A DNA stretch of 64,000 bases from Desulfobacteraceae bacterium UBA2245 (GCA_002347265.1 DDYB01000003.1:102293-166292), one strand, 5' to 3'. Shown: positions 25,750 to 35,311, numbered from the stretch's first letter. Translations and numbers: made by a program. The notes: generated by a model not told the origin, from the sequence alone.

Positions 25750-26642
25750 AAGAACTCATTGTCATCAGCGGCAAGGGCGGAACCGGAAAAACTTCGGTAT
25801 TGTCCTGCTTTGCCGCCCTGGCTGAAAATCCGGTACTGGCCGACTGCGATGTGGATGCATCGGATCTCCATCTGATTTTAAGCCCTGAAGTCATTCACAG
25901 CCATGATTTTTCAGGCGGAAATCGGGCGGAAATACTGCCCGAAAAATGTACGGCCTGCGGAACCTGTCATGAACTCTGCCGGTTTGACGCGGTTCAACAT
26001 CGGAAAACGGCGCATGGAAAATCGATTTTTGCCATCGACCCGATTGCCTGCGAGGGCTGCGGGGTGTGTGCTCATTTTTGTCCGGCGCAGGCCGTATCTT
26101 TCAAACCCGCTGTCAACGGGCAGTGGTTTATTTCAAAAACCCGTTTCGGCCCGATGGTTCACGCCCGACTCGGCGTCGCCGAAGAAAACTCCGGCAAACT
26201 GGTCAGCCTGGTCCGTCAGCAGGCCAAAAAGATCGCTCAGGATCAGGGCCGGGAACTTATCCTGGTCGACGGCCCGCCCGGAATGGGCTGTCCGGTGATC
26301 GCATCGATTTCCGGGGCAAGCCTGGTTCTGGCGGTGACGGAGCCTACGCTCAGCGGGCTTCATGACCTGGAGCGGGTCATTGAGCTGACGCGTCACTTTG
26401 ACATTCCTCTCATGGTCAGCGTCAACAAATGGGATATCAATCCATCCATCGCCGGCCGCATTGAAGAACAGGTCTCCCGGGCCGGCGCGGCCGTTGCCTC
26501 TCGGATACCCTATGATCCTGCCGTGACCCGGGCGCAGATACAGATGCAGGCGGTGGTGGAACATGCCGACACGCCTGCGGCTCAACATATTCGAAAACTA
26601 TGGAAAGAAGTTCTGATTTCGCTTTCAAAAAACAATTCATGA
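25746..26642 (+). CDS. MinD/Mrp-type ATPase with two 4Fe-4S sites (second of pair)
   Basis: This 298-residue paralogue of the preceding protein has SGKGGTGKTSV (Walker A), CDVDASDLHLIL and ferredoxin motifs CTACGTCHELCRFDAV and CEGCGVCAHFCPAQAV. The C-terminal ATPase portion follows with VDGPPGMGCPV and VTEPTLSGLHDLER. The pair probably forms a heterodimer that couples ATP hydrolysis to metal-cluster transfer or protein positioning. The ATGA overlap with the upstream gene indicates coupled translation at about equal amounts. Confidence 0.88.
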   Translation: MKELIVISGKGGTGKTSVLSCFAALAENPVLADCDVDASDLHLILSPEVIHSHDFSGGNRAEILPEKCTACGTCHELCRFDAVQHRKTAHGKSIFAIDPIACEGCGVCAHFCPAQAVSFKPAVNGQWFISKTRFGPMVHARLGVAEENSGKLVSLVRQQAKKIAQDQGRELILVDGPPGMGCPVIASISGASLVLAVTEPTLSGLHDLERVIELTRHFDIPLMVSVNKWDINPSIAGRIEEQVSRAGAAVASRIPYDPAVTRAQIQMQAVVEHADTPAAQHIRKLWKEVLISLSKNNS

Positions 26643-26655
26643 ACAAGGAGATTGT

Positions 26656-26994
26656 ATGAAAATTGCCGTACCATTAACGCGCGGAGTTCTCAGCGCTCAT
26701 TTCGGTCATTGCGAAGAATTCGCCCTTCTGGAACTTGACAAAGATCAAAAAACCATACTCAACAAGACGATCCTGCAACCGCCGCCTCACGAACCGGGGG
26801 TGCTGCCCAGATGGCTGGGAGAACTCGGCGTGAATGTCATCATCGCGGGCGGCATGGGAAAAAGAGCTATTGAGATTTTTGCCGAAAATGATATCGCCGT
26901 TCTGGTGGGCGCTCCACAGGAGGAGGTGGAGAAACTGGTTCAAAAGTACCTGACCGGTTCCCTGACCACAGGAATCAACCTATGTGATCACTGA
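26656..26994 (+). CDS. NifX/NifB-C-domain protein (third in cluster)
   Basis: This 112-residue protein runs MKIAVPLTRGVLSAHFGHCEEF, then VNVIIAGGMGKRAIEIFAE and VLVGAP, the standard NifX-like fold with 'HFGHC' as a likely metal-site edge (Cys and His). AAGGAG precedes the start and it follows the second ATPase by 13 bases. It may bind or relay the same cluster as the other two NifX-like proteins. Confidence 0.75.
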   Translation: MKIAVPLTRGVLSAHFGHCEEFALLELDKDQKTILNKTILQPPPHEPGVLPRWLGELGVNVIIAGGMGKRAIEIFAENDIAVLVGAPQEEVEKLVQKYLTGSLTTGINLCDH

Positions 26995-27019
26995 TCGTGA
27001 TTTCTCAAGAGGCTCTTAA

Positions 27020-27454
27020 ATGGAAGAAGAATACGACCTGGTTATTGATTTTGAAGGCACCAAACGTTACGAAAAAACTCTTTCGGCCCTGGGATATTCG
27101 GACAAGGCCATTCGATACTTTATCGACAAGCCGTTTATGGGAAGACTTCCGGATCCCGACCTGACCTGCGAGTATTCCGGAGACTGCGGAGATCAGCTGA
27201 TCCTGGATCTGAAACTGGACCAGGATCGGATTGTCGATGCCCGCTTCGAGGTGGACGGATGTCCCGGATCGATCTCATCGGCGATGGCTCTTGCGGATAT
27301 GATCCGCGGCATGTCCCTTGAAGAAGCGCGGAAACTGGAGGTAGAAGGCCTGCAGCTTTATGTGGAAGGACTTCCGGAGACCAAGGTTCACTGCCTTCGG
27401 CTGGCGGTTTCCACCCTTCACGAACTCATCGACGCAACGAAAAAGGCGGAGTAG
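27020..27454 (+). CDS. IscU/NifU-like iron-sulfur scaffold protein
   Basis: This 144-residue protein has cysteines at 50, 56, 81 and 125 in CEYSGDCGDQ, VDGCPGSISS and KVHCLRLAVSTL. The latter two follow the NifU-N/IscU pattern (GC.GSI.S.. and HC...A...L), where three cysteines hold a nascent Fe-S cluster. The CGD motif, unlike IscU, has a preceding extra cysteine. As last gene of the cluster before a terminator, it probably supplies or shapes clusters for the ferredoxin-ATPases or the NifX-like proteins. Confidence 0.7.
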   Translation: MEEEYDLVIDFEGTKRYEKTLSALGYSDKAIRYFIDKPFMGRLPDPDLTCEYSGDCGDQLILDLKLDQDRIVDARFEVDGCPGSISSAMALADMIRGMSLEEARKLEVEGLQLYVEGLPETKVHCLRLAVSTLHELIDATKKAE

Positions 27455-27549
27455 AATATTTCCGAATCGAAATTGCCCAATCCAATATTGGAACGGCGGC
27501 ATGGCAGGTTACAGCGGCGATATTTTTTAATCAACGCCGCTTCCCCAAA

Positions 27550-27580
27550 AGCAAAAGGGCGGAAACCCGCCCCTTTGCTT
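27550..27580. terminator. Bidirectional intrinsic terminator
   Basis: AGCAAAAGGGCGG and the following CCCGCCCCTTTGCTT form a GC-rich hairpin with a 3-4 base loop and one bulged base. A-rich and T-rich sides lie in both directions. It sits between the converging scaffold gene (+) and triheme cytochrome gene (-), so it can end both. Confidence 0.8.
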
Positions 27581-27609
27581 TATTCAAATTCGACTTTATG
27601 AAATGAGTA

Positions 27610-27996
27610 TTATTTGCTTTGATGCCCCGAATTTTGGCCGACATGACAGCTCTTGCAGGCAAAATCAAACTCGAAACCTTCCGGCAACACGTATCCGCCG
27701 CCTGCACAGGGAATCAAAGGGTTGAAATCCCCATAAAAATCGACAAACATTTCATTAACCGCATCATTGACCGGCCACAGAGTGCCACCGGCGAAGTGGC
27801 AGATATTGCAATCCGCCTTGATCGTTTCTTCATAGTCATGAATAGAGCGCACATTGGTTCCGTGACATTCCGTGCATCCGATGGTTGAAGACAGATGATC
27901 TCCAGCCAATGCGCTGCTGCTCAGTCCTAAAATCATCACCATGGCGCCGAAAAAGCAACTGAACAAAATCCGTTTTCCCATACCCGTCTGTGTCAT
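27610..27996 (-). CDS. Periplasmic triheme c-type cytochrome-like protein
   Basis: This 128-residue exported protein has a signal peptide ending SSSALA-GD and three CXXCH heme sites: CTECH near 41-45, CNICH near 64-68 and CKSCH near 114-118. Spacing is irregular compared with tetraheme c3, and a 45-residue stretch without heme motifs lies between the second and third. It starts behind a GGGGGC site. It probably carries electrons in the periplasm; no partner is adjacent. It converges on the ORP-like cluster. Confidence 0.8.
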   Translation of the reverse strand: MTQTGMGKRILFSCFFGAMVMILGLSSSALAGDHLSSTIGCTECHGTNVRSIHDYEETIKADCNICHFAGGTLWPVNDAVNEMFVDFYGDFNPLIPCAGGGYVLPEGFEFDFACKSCHVGQNSGHQSK

Positions 27997-28251
27997 TTTT
28001 TGCCCCCTTCATTGAGTCGGTCAACATTTACAGATATTGCATCAACAAAAACACGCCGCAAATATCACGTCACGATCCGATTTGTCAATACGATTTGGAA
28101 TTTGGGTTTCAATGACTTCCTCGAAGCGACAGCCGCGCCCTGTTTCAAACCGCGTGAACTGGCGCGTTCCAGAAGTACCGCGCGTATATGATAAAAAAAC
28201 CGGGTAAATTCTTGCATATTGCGGGATTAGCAGAAGACGTGCAAAACAAAA

Positions 28252-28479
28252 CTATTTCCGGTCGATTTTTGAAGCCCGGCCGCTGAAAATCGCTTCTCCC
28301 AGCTTGTCGGCCTCCTGTTTCAGACGGGTGTCGGCAACCATTTTCTGTGTCATGCCGAGAATCATGGATTCGAATTTTTCACGGCTCATGCCCTGTTCTT
28401 TCCACGGCTTTGCCGCCAGATATTCTTTTCTGGATATGCCAAGCTTCTGCCAGGGTTTGATTGTCGTTCGTTTCATCAT
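28252..28479 (-). CDS. Small basic protein with duplicated KPW motif
   Basis: This 75-residue basic protein has two copies of a short unit, KPWQKLGISRKEY and KPWKEQGMSREKF, at about 8-20 and 24-36, then a helical tail. AGGAACG precedes the start. No known family was recognised. The tandem units resemble small helix-turn elements, but no function can be given. It lies just downstream, by transcription, of the histidine kinase gene end (72 bases away across the gap on the same strand, upstream side). Confidence 0.5.
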   Translation of the reverse strand: MMKRTTIKPWQKLGISRKEYLAAKPWKEQGMSREKFESMILGMTQKMVADTRLKQEADKLGEAIFSGRASKIDRK

Positions 28480-28574
28480 CGCTTGAATTCGTTCCTGTAA
28501 AATTGCGGCCTTTCAGGTCTTCGACTCGAAGAATGAAAATTTCTCGATTGATATTGGATCCTCAAGACGGGAAA

Positions 28575-31550
28575 TTATCCGGCGGACTGTTCCTTTAAGC
28601 TGCAGCGATCGCTGCATGGCACTTCAATCACAATTTTTGTTCCCTGTCTGGGACGAGATTGAATCTGAAACTTGCCGTTGAGCAGTCCGACCCGTTCCTG
28701 CATGCTTCTCAACCCCATGCGTTTTTCATCCAGCGCGGCGGTTAAACGCCGGGTGACATCAAACCCGTTTCCATCGTCTTCGATGCGAAGAATGAGGTTT
28801 GGAAACGAAGCCACGATCCGTATCGATACCGTCCTGGCCTCGGCGTGTTTGCGGATGTTGTTGAGGGCTTCCTGAACCACCCGGTACAGATTGATCTCCG
28901 TATCGAAATCCAGATTCAGGCCGTTGATGCCGACAGGGAGAAAGTCAACCGCAATTCCGGTCTGCTGGGAAAAGTCCTGGCAGTACTGATTCAGAGCGCG
29001 GACCAGCCCCAGCTTGTCGAGCGCCGCCGGATGCAGATCGTAGGAGACGCCGCGGATCAGGTGAATCGAACGCTTCAGACCATTGGACAACTCGGTCAGT
29101 TTGGATCGAATTTCACCGGGAGTGTCCGGGAAGACATCGCTGATCATGTCGCACCCGATTTTCAAACTGGAAAGGTCCTGCGCCACACTGTCGTGCAGAT
29201 ATCTGGAAATGCGCTTGCGCTCATTCTCCTGGGCCTGGATCAGCCGATGGGTCAGGGTATGGATCTGAGCTTCGGCCCGCTTGCGGCGGCTGAAGTCCTG
29301 AATTTGCGACAGGAAGCCGTTGAAGCTTTCCTGGGTACTCTTTCCGATGGGCGTCAGAATGATGCTGAGATCTCGAACGCCGGTGTAAATACTGTCGAAA
29401 ACGGCTTTCTGCCGGATCATGTCAAAATCAACTTCGATGTCTTCAAAGTGCACACTGTATCCCTGATGCAGACGTTCTTTTGACTCGGCGGGCATAAAGG
29501 ATTCGTTAAACAAATTGAAAGAGGTGAACGAGGAGGGGCTCGCTACGCCGAAAATCTTCAAAGCGGAACGGTTGGCCTCCAGAAATCGGCCCTGGGCGTC
29601 AAAAAGCATCAGACCGATTGGAGATTCGGCGAATATGGATCGAAATTTTTCCTCGCTGACCGCGAGCGCTTTTTGCATGTTGACCTGTTCGGTAATTTCC
29701 ACCGAGATTCCGCCCAATAATGTGGGTTTCCCCTTCCGCGACACGGGAAACTTGAAGGTGCGGTAAACGCGGGGAACTCCATTGAGATCCGAAAGGGTTT
29801 CCATAATCTTGATGACTTGACCGCTGATGGCCTTGAGGTCATCCTCGCGATGCCGTTCAATAACAGATTCCGGTAAAGGATTCCGGCGTTCGCCGTCTGG
29901 AGCTGGTTCTATTCCGAACATGTCCAGGCAGTATTTGTTCGTATAAATCAACCTGGAATTCCCATCCTTCATGAAGGCGGCGGCGGGAAAATAGTCCATG
30001 AAGGTTGAAAACCGCTCCTCGCTTTCCCGAAGGGCCTCCTGAGAGATCCGGTACTGGGTGACATCCCGGATCGACTCGATGGCGCCCACAAGTTCTCCAT
30101 TGGCGTCATAGATGGGAGCGGCCTTGCCCCACAGATAGGCCGACCGGCCATTTACCGAGAGCGGGTTGATCGTTTCGCCGATCAGCATGTTTTGTTCCCG
30201 GCAGATCATGCGATACTCGGCCTCAATCGCTTCTTCGGGCTCGAGTACCAGATCGATCAGAATGGGTTTCGGTTTTCCGTAAAACGGTATGCTGTAAGCG
30301 CGGTCTCCACGACCCAGCATGTCGCTTGCCGCAATGCCGGTCATTTCCTCAATCGCCCGGTTCCAGGCGATGACCCTGCCGAAACGATCGATCGCAAAGG
30401 TGGCGTCCGGCAGAAAGTTGAAAAGTTCCGCCATCTGGCGCCTGGATTCCTCAAGCGCTTTTTCCGAAAGTTTCCGGGCCGTCACATCCACGCCGACAGC
30501 CCAGCTGTCCCAGCCTGGAATGGAAAACCGATCAGAAATATTCGACCAGGCAACCGTTTTCGTCTTGCCGTTTTTGGTTCGAATATCCCATTCCCAATCA
30601 TAAAAATCGCTTCCCCGTTCCGCCCATTCGACCATCATTTTTTCCCGGTAGGTCTTGTCCGGATAAAGCAGTTCCATGGCTTCCGGTTTGTTGATAATCT
30701 CTTCGGAAGAGTATCCGGTCAGGCGCTCGCATTCCCCGTTCCATGCCACAATCCGTCTGTTTCCATCAAATGCGTCCAGCATGATGGGCATGGCCTCGAT
30801 GATGCGGCGCAGACGCTCTTCGCTGTGCCGGACGTTTTCTTCCGCCTGCTTGCGGGCGGTAATATTTCTCAAGGATGCCAGATAAGCGTTTTGACCCTCC
30901 CACACAATGGCGGCCACCCGAATTTCCGCGATAACGGGAGATGAATCGTCTGCTTTGACCAGAATTTCGGAGGATGTGCCGGGCGCCAGAGGAAAAGGAA
31001 AACACCTGTCTGGAAGGCAATCCGGGTTGCCCGCGAACAATGCCTCTGCCGCCGGATTGACGAACTGCACCACGCCGGCAGTATCCGTGATCACAATGCC
31101 GTCCAGGGTATTTTTGACAATTGTCTGAAGCCGATTTTCGCTGGTTTTCAAACTCCGCTGAAGCCGATGCCGTTCAACGGCGTAGCGCAGCGTGCGTTCC
31201 AGCATTCGGGGGCCGATTTCATCCTTGTCCAGATAATCCGAGGCGCCGGCTTTCATCGCCTCCAAGTCGATCCTGAAGCCCCCCTGGCCGGTCAGCAGAA
31301 TAATGGGAATATCGCATCCCGCGTCCTTGGCCTCCTGCAAAAGCTCCAGCCCGCTGCGTTCGCCAAGCCTGAAATCCAGAAGACAGGTGTCATAGGATTG
31401 GCCAAGGAGCTTCGAAAGTCCGGTTTCGTAAGTCGAAGCCCACTCCAGGTGGAATCGCACATCCTCTGTCTCTGCCAGGAGTTCACGGGTAATGATATAA
31501 TCGTCTTCGTCGTCTTCAATCAGCAGAACCCTTAGACAACGCTCTTCCAT
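28575..31550 (-). CDS. Receiver-multi-PAS histidine kinase (NarX/DegS-like HisKA_3 type)
   Basis: This protein of about 991 residues starts with a CheY-like receiver (1-125; phospho-acceptor Asp 59 in LLDFRLGE, LLTGQGG and YLDKDE). Five PAS domains follow (about 145-750; each preceded by phrases like SEERLRRI or SEEKFRSI). It ends with a HisKA_3 dimerisation domain, with RYLHDSVAQ near 785 carrying the phospho-His, and an HATPase (EDDGNGFDV, GLRSMQERV). ATG 31550 is chosen with an AGAGAAG site; an upstream in-frame ATG at 31655 lacks family sequence. No response regulator lies next to it, so its output partner is unknown. Confidence 0.88.
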   Translation of the reverse strand: MEERCLRVLLIEDDEDDYIITRELLAETEDVRFHLEWASTYETGLSKLLGQSYDTCLLDFRLGERSGLELLQEAKDAGCDIPIILLTGQGGFRIDLEAMKAGASDYLDKDEIGPRMLERTLRYAVERHRLQRSLKTSENRLQTIVKNTLDGIVITDTAGVVQFVNPAAEALFAGNPDCLPDRCFPFPLAPGTSSEILVKADDSSPVIAEIRVAAIVWEGQNAYLASLRNITARKQAEENVRHSEERLRRIIEAMPIMLDAFDGNRRIVAWNGECERLTGYSSEEIINKPEAMELLYPDKTYREKMMVEWAERGSDFYDWEWDIRTKNGKTKTVAWSNISDRFSIPGWDSWAVGVDVTARKLSEKALEESRRQMAELFNFLPDATFAIDRFGRVIAWNRAIEEMTGIAASDMLGRGDRAYSIPFYGKPKPILIDLVLEPEEAIEAEYRMICREQNMLIGETINPLSVNGRSAYLWGKAAPIYDANGELVGAIESIRDVTQYRISQEALRESEERFSTFMDYFPAAAFMKDGNSRLIYTNKYCLDMFGIEPAPDGERRNPLPESVIERHREDDLKAISGQVIKIMETLSDLNGVPRVYRTFKFPVSRKGKPTLLGGISVEITEQVNMQKALAVSEEKFRSIFAESPIGLMLFDAQGRFLEANRSALKIFGVASPSSFTSFNLFNESFMPAESKERLHQGYSVHFEDIEVDFDMIRQKAVFDSIYTGVRDLSIILTPIGKSTQESFNGFLSQIQDFSRRKRAEAQIHTLTHRLIQAQENERKRISRYLHDSVAQDLSSLKIGCDMISDVFPDTPGEIRSKLTELSNGLKRSIHLIRGVSYDLHPAALDKLGLVRALNQYCQDFSQQTGIAVDFLPVGINGLNLDFDTEINLYRVVQEALNNIRKHAEARTVSIRIVASFPNLILRIEDDGNGFDVTRRLTAALDEKRMGLRSMQERVGLLNGKFQIQSRPRQGTKIVIEVPCSDRCSLKEQSAG

Positions 31551-31991
31551 ACACTTCTCTACTTTCTGCTTCTTCGAAGCATGAATGGCGCAAGGTTCGC
31601 ACAAGTAAAACCCACCGATCCCGTTTGATTTGATTGCATCGGATCGATTGCGCAAGAAACAGGCTGCCGGCCGATTGGAACCTGATTTTCAAAGCAGTAA
31701 CAGGGTTGAATGATTCAATTGCTGGAATCGGCCATACGTACCATGCTGCGAAATCAACCTATAATTACTTTTATCCGACCCGCGTCTTTAACGTTACAGG
31801 ATCCGCGACCGGGCTGGTGCGGATTCATTCATGCGGTTGACCGGAATTTTATTCATATCCGCGAAATCAGTATTTTAAACATGGCGCCTTCATCAACCGC
31901 ACGGCATTTTTCAAGGGAGCCGGACAGCACGGTTGGAATCGCATCAACCTTGAATTTCAACTCATCCCATGACGCAAAACAACGGCCTGCT
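31551..31991. other. Intergenic region, no gene seen
   Basis: This 441-base stretch separates the histidine kinase gene from the Sel1-repeat gene (both minus strand). It is AT-rich and has no open frame with recognisable motif or ribosome site, and no clear RNA structure was noticed. It presumably carries the kinase promoter. Confidence 0.4.
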
Positions 31992-33074
31992 TCAGGGTTT
32001 TAAAACAAACTGGTATTTCTTGCCGCTGCCGAATGCGTTGACTGCATAGTTTTCTAAAATCAGATTGACCCCATCGTTTAAGGATGCCGCCTTGATCGGT
32101 TCGGAAGACGGCGCCTGTCCGGGCCATGGCAGGGGCATGGCCCAGAAACGGTCGTATTTTTTTTCTACATCGCCGATATGAAGATCGTCATCCTTGTGAA
32201 TCGCATAAACGGCAACGATACTCAGGTCTCCCCTGATCCTGTAAGCGATTTTCGTGGTCTGCTGTTCCTTGAAAAGATCTAAACGTTTTCGTTTTGCGAT
32301 GTCGACTCTGAAAGCGGCGCTCTCGGCCATCAGCTTCTTCCCGGGGTCGATCGCCGGATCATCGGCCCGGGACAGAATGCCCTGGGCCTGTTCATACCAC
32401 TGAATGGCCTGGGAGACGTCTTTTCCAACCCCCTTGCCGTATAAATAATAATCGCCGATCATGATGGCTGCTTCAGGTTGACGGCCCGCATTAAAGGCGC
32501 TGGAAAACCACTGACGGGCGGTCACATAATCGCCTTCGGCGTGGCAGGCCTGTGCAAGCTCCAGCATGGCCTTCATGTCGCCGTGCTGGGCCGCAAGGGT
32601 CAGCCAGTGCCTGTCACTGTATCTGGCTCTCTTCACAATACCGGCTTTGATCAACTGCGCTATGTTGTACTGCATCTCCTTGTATTTACCCTGAGTTGCG
32701 GCAGGATTGTTCATCAAATCCGTATAGTAGAAGACCGCCTGACCCTGGTTCATGGGGATCTTTGACTTCAGGCGCTCGACATCTTCCGAATGCTGAACGA
32801 CATAGCCCTGAGGAAAGGTTTGCAGATACGCCTCCGCAAGAAATATCTGAGCATCGGCAAATTTCTGTCTGGCGGCAGAATCGATCAGCGCGAGTCCATG
32901 GTCCACGGATTTTTCCTCAGGGTCCTGCAGGAATCGGACGCCGCGATTATAGATGCCTTCCGGCGCGCAGTTCCAACAGAAATAGTCCTGCAGGCTCAGG
33001 TACCCGATATATCCTCCATAAGACAGCGCGGCGAGGACCGCGACGACCAATGCGGATTTAATCCACTTCTTCAT
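31992..33074 (-). CDS. Membrane-anchored Sel1/TPR-repeat protein
   Basis: This 360-residue protein has an N-terminal transmembrane anchor (ALVVAVLAALSYGGYIGYL), then helical Sel1-like repeats such as WLTLAAQHGDMKAMLELAQ, WFSSAFNAGRQPEAAIMIGDYYLYGKGV and QAIQWYEQA. A C-terminal region without repeats contains a possible beta-rich segment (RIRGDLSIVAVYAI). The repeats are typical protein-binding scaffolds. It is transcribed after the multiheme cytochrome genes on the same strand (104 bases from the 12-heme gene stop), suggesting a possible role in their assembly, which is only inference. Confidence 0.65.
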   Translation of the reverse strand: MKKWIKSALVVAVLAALSYGGYIGYLSLQDYFCWNCAPEGIYNRGVRFLQDPEEKSVDHGLALIDSAARQKFADAQIFLAEAYLQTFPQGYVVQHSEDVERLKSKIPMNQGQAVFYYTDLMNNPAATQGKYKEMQYNIAQLIKAGIVKRARYSDRHWLTLAAQHGDMKAMLELAQACHAEGDYVTARQWFSSAFNAGRQPEAAIMIGDYYLYGKGVGKDVSQAIQWYEQAQGILSRADDPAIDPGKKLMAESAAFRVDIAKRKRLDLFKEQQTTKIAYRIRGDLSIVAVYAIHKDDDLHIGDVEKKYDRFWAMPLPWPGQAPSSEPIKAASLNDGVNLILENYAVNAFGSGKKYQFVLKP

Positions 33075-33178
33075 GCCTGTTGACTCCCCCCGTGTTTGCC
33101 GAACCCGAATCGGGCCGGTTGTTCAAGATTTCAGTGAAAGAGAAAATGCGCCGATCGGCTCGAATTCCTGACCACTGT

Positions 33179-34009
33179 TTATTGGAGAAGATGAGCATCG
33201 CCGTGACAGTCCAGACAGCCTTCAAAATCTTTAAGCATCTCCTCGTCATGCGGACCGTTGCCGTGACAATCCTGACATGTCGGGATAAATCGGTGCTTTG
33301 CGGCATGACAGAACACACAGTTTAACGGGGCATGGCTCTTTCCGCTTCCGGACAGATTCATTGCAGCACCGGAATGGCACCCGGCGCACAAGCTGCTTGA
33401 AACATCGCTGGAATACTCGATGCGCAACGGCGCGTGAACCGGATGACATCCCACGCATCCGGCATTGTCCTTGTATGCGGCGTGCGGCTGATCGTGACAC
33501 GCCGTGCACTCCGGAATATACCCATGCTGGTCGGCATGACATTCGATGCAGGACATTTCCGCATGAGCGCTGGAATTTTCTTTGATTTCTTGCGCCTGCA
33601 CCTGGTGGCAGGTCTGGCAGTCCTTGATCATTTTGTCCAGCTCAATGCTGAATACCGGCGCATGAACATTGGCATGGCATCGCGAACAGTCGGTAAATTT
33701 TCCCTCGTGGACGGTGGAATGACAGGTTCCGCAGGTCGGAAAAAGCGTGCTGCGATCAACGCCCGGCTTATTGGTGTGGAAAACTTCATGGCATTTCCGG
33801 CAGGCGATCTTGTGCGCGCCGCCCCGGTCCCGGATGTCGGTGAAAACCGAATAATGGCACTGGGCGCATTCAACCGTGGTCAGTTGCCGGACTTTCAGAT
33901 CGTAAACCTCCGGACCCTCCTCCTGGCCCGACACTTCTGTTCCCGCAAAAAGGCCTGTCATCAGGAACAACATTCCGACGATAAAAGTCGTCAATCCCTT
34001 TGCCTTCAT
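33179..34009 (-). CDS. 12-heme periplasmic c-type cytochrome
   Basis: From ATG 34009 (AGAGAGGGACA site) this 276-residue protein has a signal peptide with cleavage near EVSGQ. Twelve CXXCH motifs follow, in order CAQCH, CRKCH, CGTCH, CSRCH, CQTCH, CIECH, CTACH, CVGCH, CAGCH, CVFCH, CQDCH and CLDCH. Many are followed by an additional His a few residues on, as in bis-His multiheme cytochromes. It is the third of three such genes in tandem, 51 bases after the 20-heme gene. It probably stores and relays electrons in the periplasm. Confidence 0.88.
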   Translation of the reverse strand: MKAKGLTTFIVGMLFLMTGLFAGTEVSGQEEGPEVYDLKVRQLTTVECAQCHYSVFTDIRDRGGAHKIACRKCHEVFHTNKPGVDRSTLFPTCGTCHSTVHEGKFTDCSRCHANVHAPVFSIELDKMIKDCQTCHQVQAQEIKENSSAHAEMSCIECHADQHGYIPECTACHDQPHAAYKDNAGCVGCHPVHAPLRIEYSSDVSSSLCAGCHSGAAMNLSGSGKSHAPLNCVFCHAAKHRFIPTCQDCHGNGPHDEEMLKDFEGCLDCHGDAHLLQ

Positions 34010-34060
34010 TGTCCCTCTCTCATCCTCTTTTATAGGTTCCATCCAAGGTCCGGCTGCGAG

Positions 34061-35311
34061 TTATCGCACCAACGCGTGGGCGTCTTTGTGACAAGTCACG
34101 CATTTCGGATACTTTGCATGAAGTTTGAATTCGTGCGGCTCCCCGTGACACACGCCGCAGTCGAATACGGATCTGTGACGCTCTTTATGACAATAGACGC
34201 AAGCCAGGTCTTTGTGTTTGGTGCTGGTTCTTTCAAGTTTGACGCCTTCGGCCGTATGGCATCCGGTGCAGAAATCACTGGGCGTATCAATTGCGTACAC
34301 GACCTCTTTCGGAATGTGGTGCTGATGGCACCGCTTGCAATCCGCATTTTCCATGGTCCGGGAATGGGGTTCGTGGCAGTCGGTACACAAAGCCGATTCA
34401 GGGTGTCGCGTATGACATTCGGCGCAATCCATGTCCGCATGCGCGGAGGGAGTGCTTTGCATCTGCTTTCCCGGCTCAGGGTGGCAGGAAAGGCAGACGG
34501 ATTTCGTCGGCTCCCCGCTGCGCATCGGCGTATCGGCGGGGCTGTGGGGCTTGTGGCATCCGGCGCATTGACCTACGGCATAATGGGGGGAATCCTCACG
34601 TGCATGGCATTGTTCGCACTCGGGCATCACGCCGGTATCGGGCGGATGTTTCTGGTGGCAATCCGCGCATTCAAGCTCCTTATGAGCCCCTCCTTTTTCA
34701 TCCAAAATGCTGATGGTATCGTCATGGCACGGACTGCACAGGCGGGACGACACGGTCCCCTCATAAACCAGGGGTTTGGGTCGATGCGGTTTGTGACATG
34801 AACGGCAGTCGTTCGCAGTCATGTTGTCGCCGTGGGGCTCATGACAATCCACGCAGGAAGCGGACTGAGGGTGTTGGGAATGACATTCCTTGCAGTCCAT
34901 ATCGGCATGCGCGGTGGAATGGGTCTTCATCTGTTCCTCGGGCTCGGCATGACAGGAAACACAGGCCGCTTTGGCCGAATCGATCTTGCTGAAATCCGTT
35001 TCCAGGGGGGCGTGAGGTTTATGGCAATCCAGGCATTTATCCAAGGCATAATGCGCAGATTCCTGCGGCGAGTGGCAATCGGCACAAGAAAGGACGGTTG
35101 TCTGTCCGATGGGCGGATGCTGCGGGTGACAGTCCAGACAGCCGATTTCTGTCTTGTGCGAAGCTCCCCTGGCATCGATTTCGTCCGCCTCTGCAGGATG
35201 GCATTTGACGCAGTCACGGGCGGTCAAAGTCGGCGCGTCGCTGAAAGCCGTCCCCGCGCCGAATGCAATCCAGGCACAAACTAGGATGCCGATACAAAAC
35301 ACTCTTTTCAT
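34061..35311 (-). CDS. 20-heme periplasmic c-type cytochrome with internal duplication
   Basis: From ATG 35311 this 416-residue protein has a signal peptide (cleavage near TAFSDA) and twenty CXXCH sites. Two similar modules are visible: AHADMDCKECHSQHP with ...CVDCHEPH... and DCRSCHKPH, and later AHADMDCAECHTRHP with ...CTDCHEPH... and DCKRCHQHH, each ending in a VVYEG/VVYAI-type segment. A GGGGCAAG site precedes the start. With the 12-heme genes either side it makes a block of 44 heme sites. Likely a periplasmic electron conduit or store; partners in the inner membrane are not encoded nearby. Confidence 0.88.
   Translation of the reverse strand: MKRVFCIGILVCAWIAFGAGTAFSDAPTLTARDCVKCHPAEADEIDARGASHKTEIGCLDCHPQHPPIGQTTVLSCADCHSPQESAHYALDKCLDCHKPHAPLETDFSKIDSAKAACVSCHAEPEEQMKTHSTAHADMDCKECHSQHPQSASCVDCHEPHGDNMTANDCRSCHKPHRPKPLVYEGTVSSRLCSPCHDDTISILDEKGGAHKELECADCHQKHPPDTGVMPECEQCHAREDSPHYAVGQCAGCHKPHSPADTPMRSGEPTKSVCLSCHPEPGKQMQSTPSAHADMDCAECHTRHPESALCTDCHEPHSRTMENADCKRCHQHHIPKEVVYAIDTPSDFCTGCHTAEGVKLERTSTKHKDLACVYCHKERHRSVFDCGVCHGEPHEFKLHAKYPKCVTCHKDAHALVR

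Noticed and set aside
33434..34801. 455-codon open frame on the plus strand across two cytochrome genes
   Set aside because: It is antisense to heme-motif-rich genes; the codon pattern of Cys/His repeats keeps the reverse frame open. No ribosome site and no protein motif.
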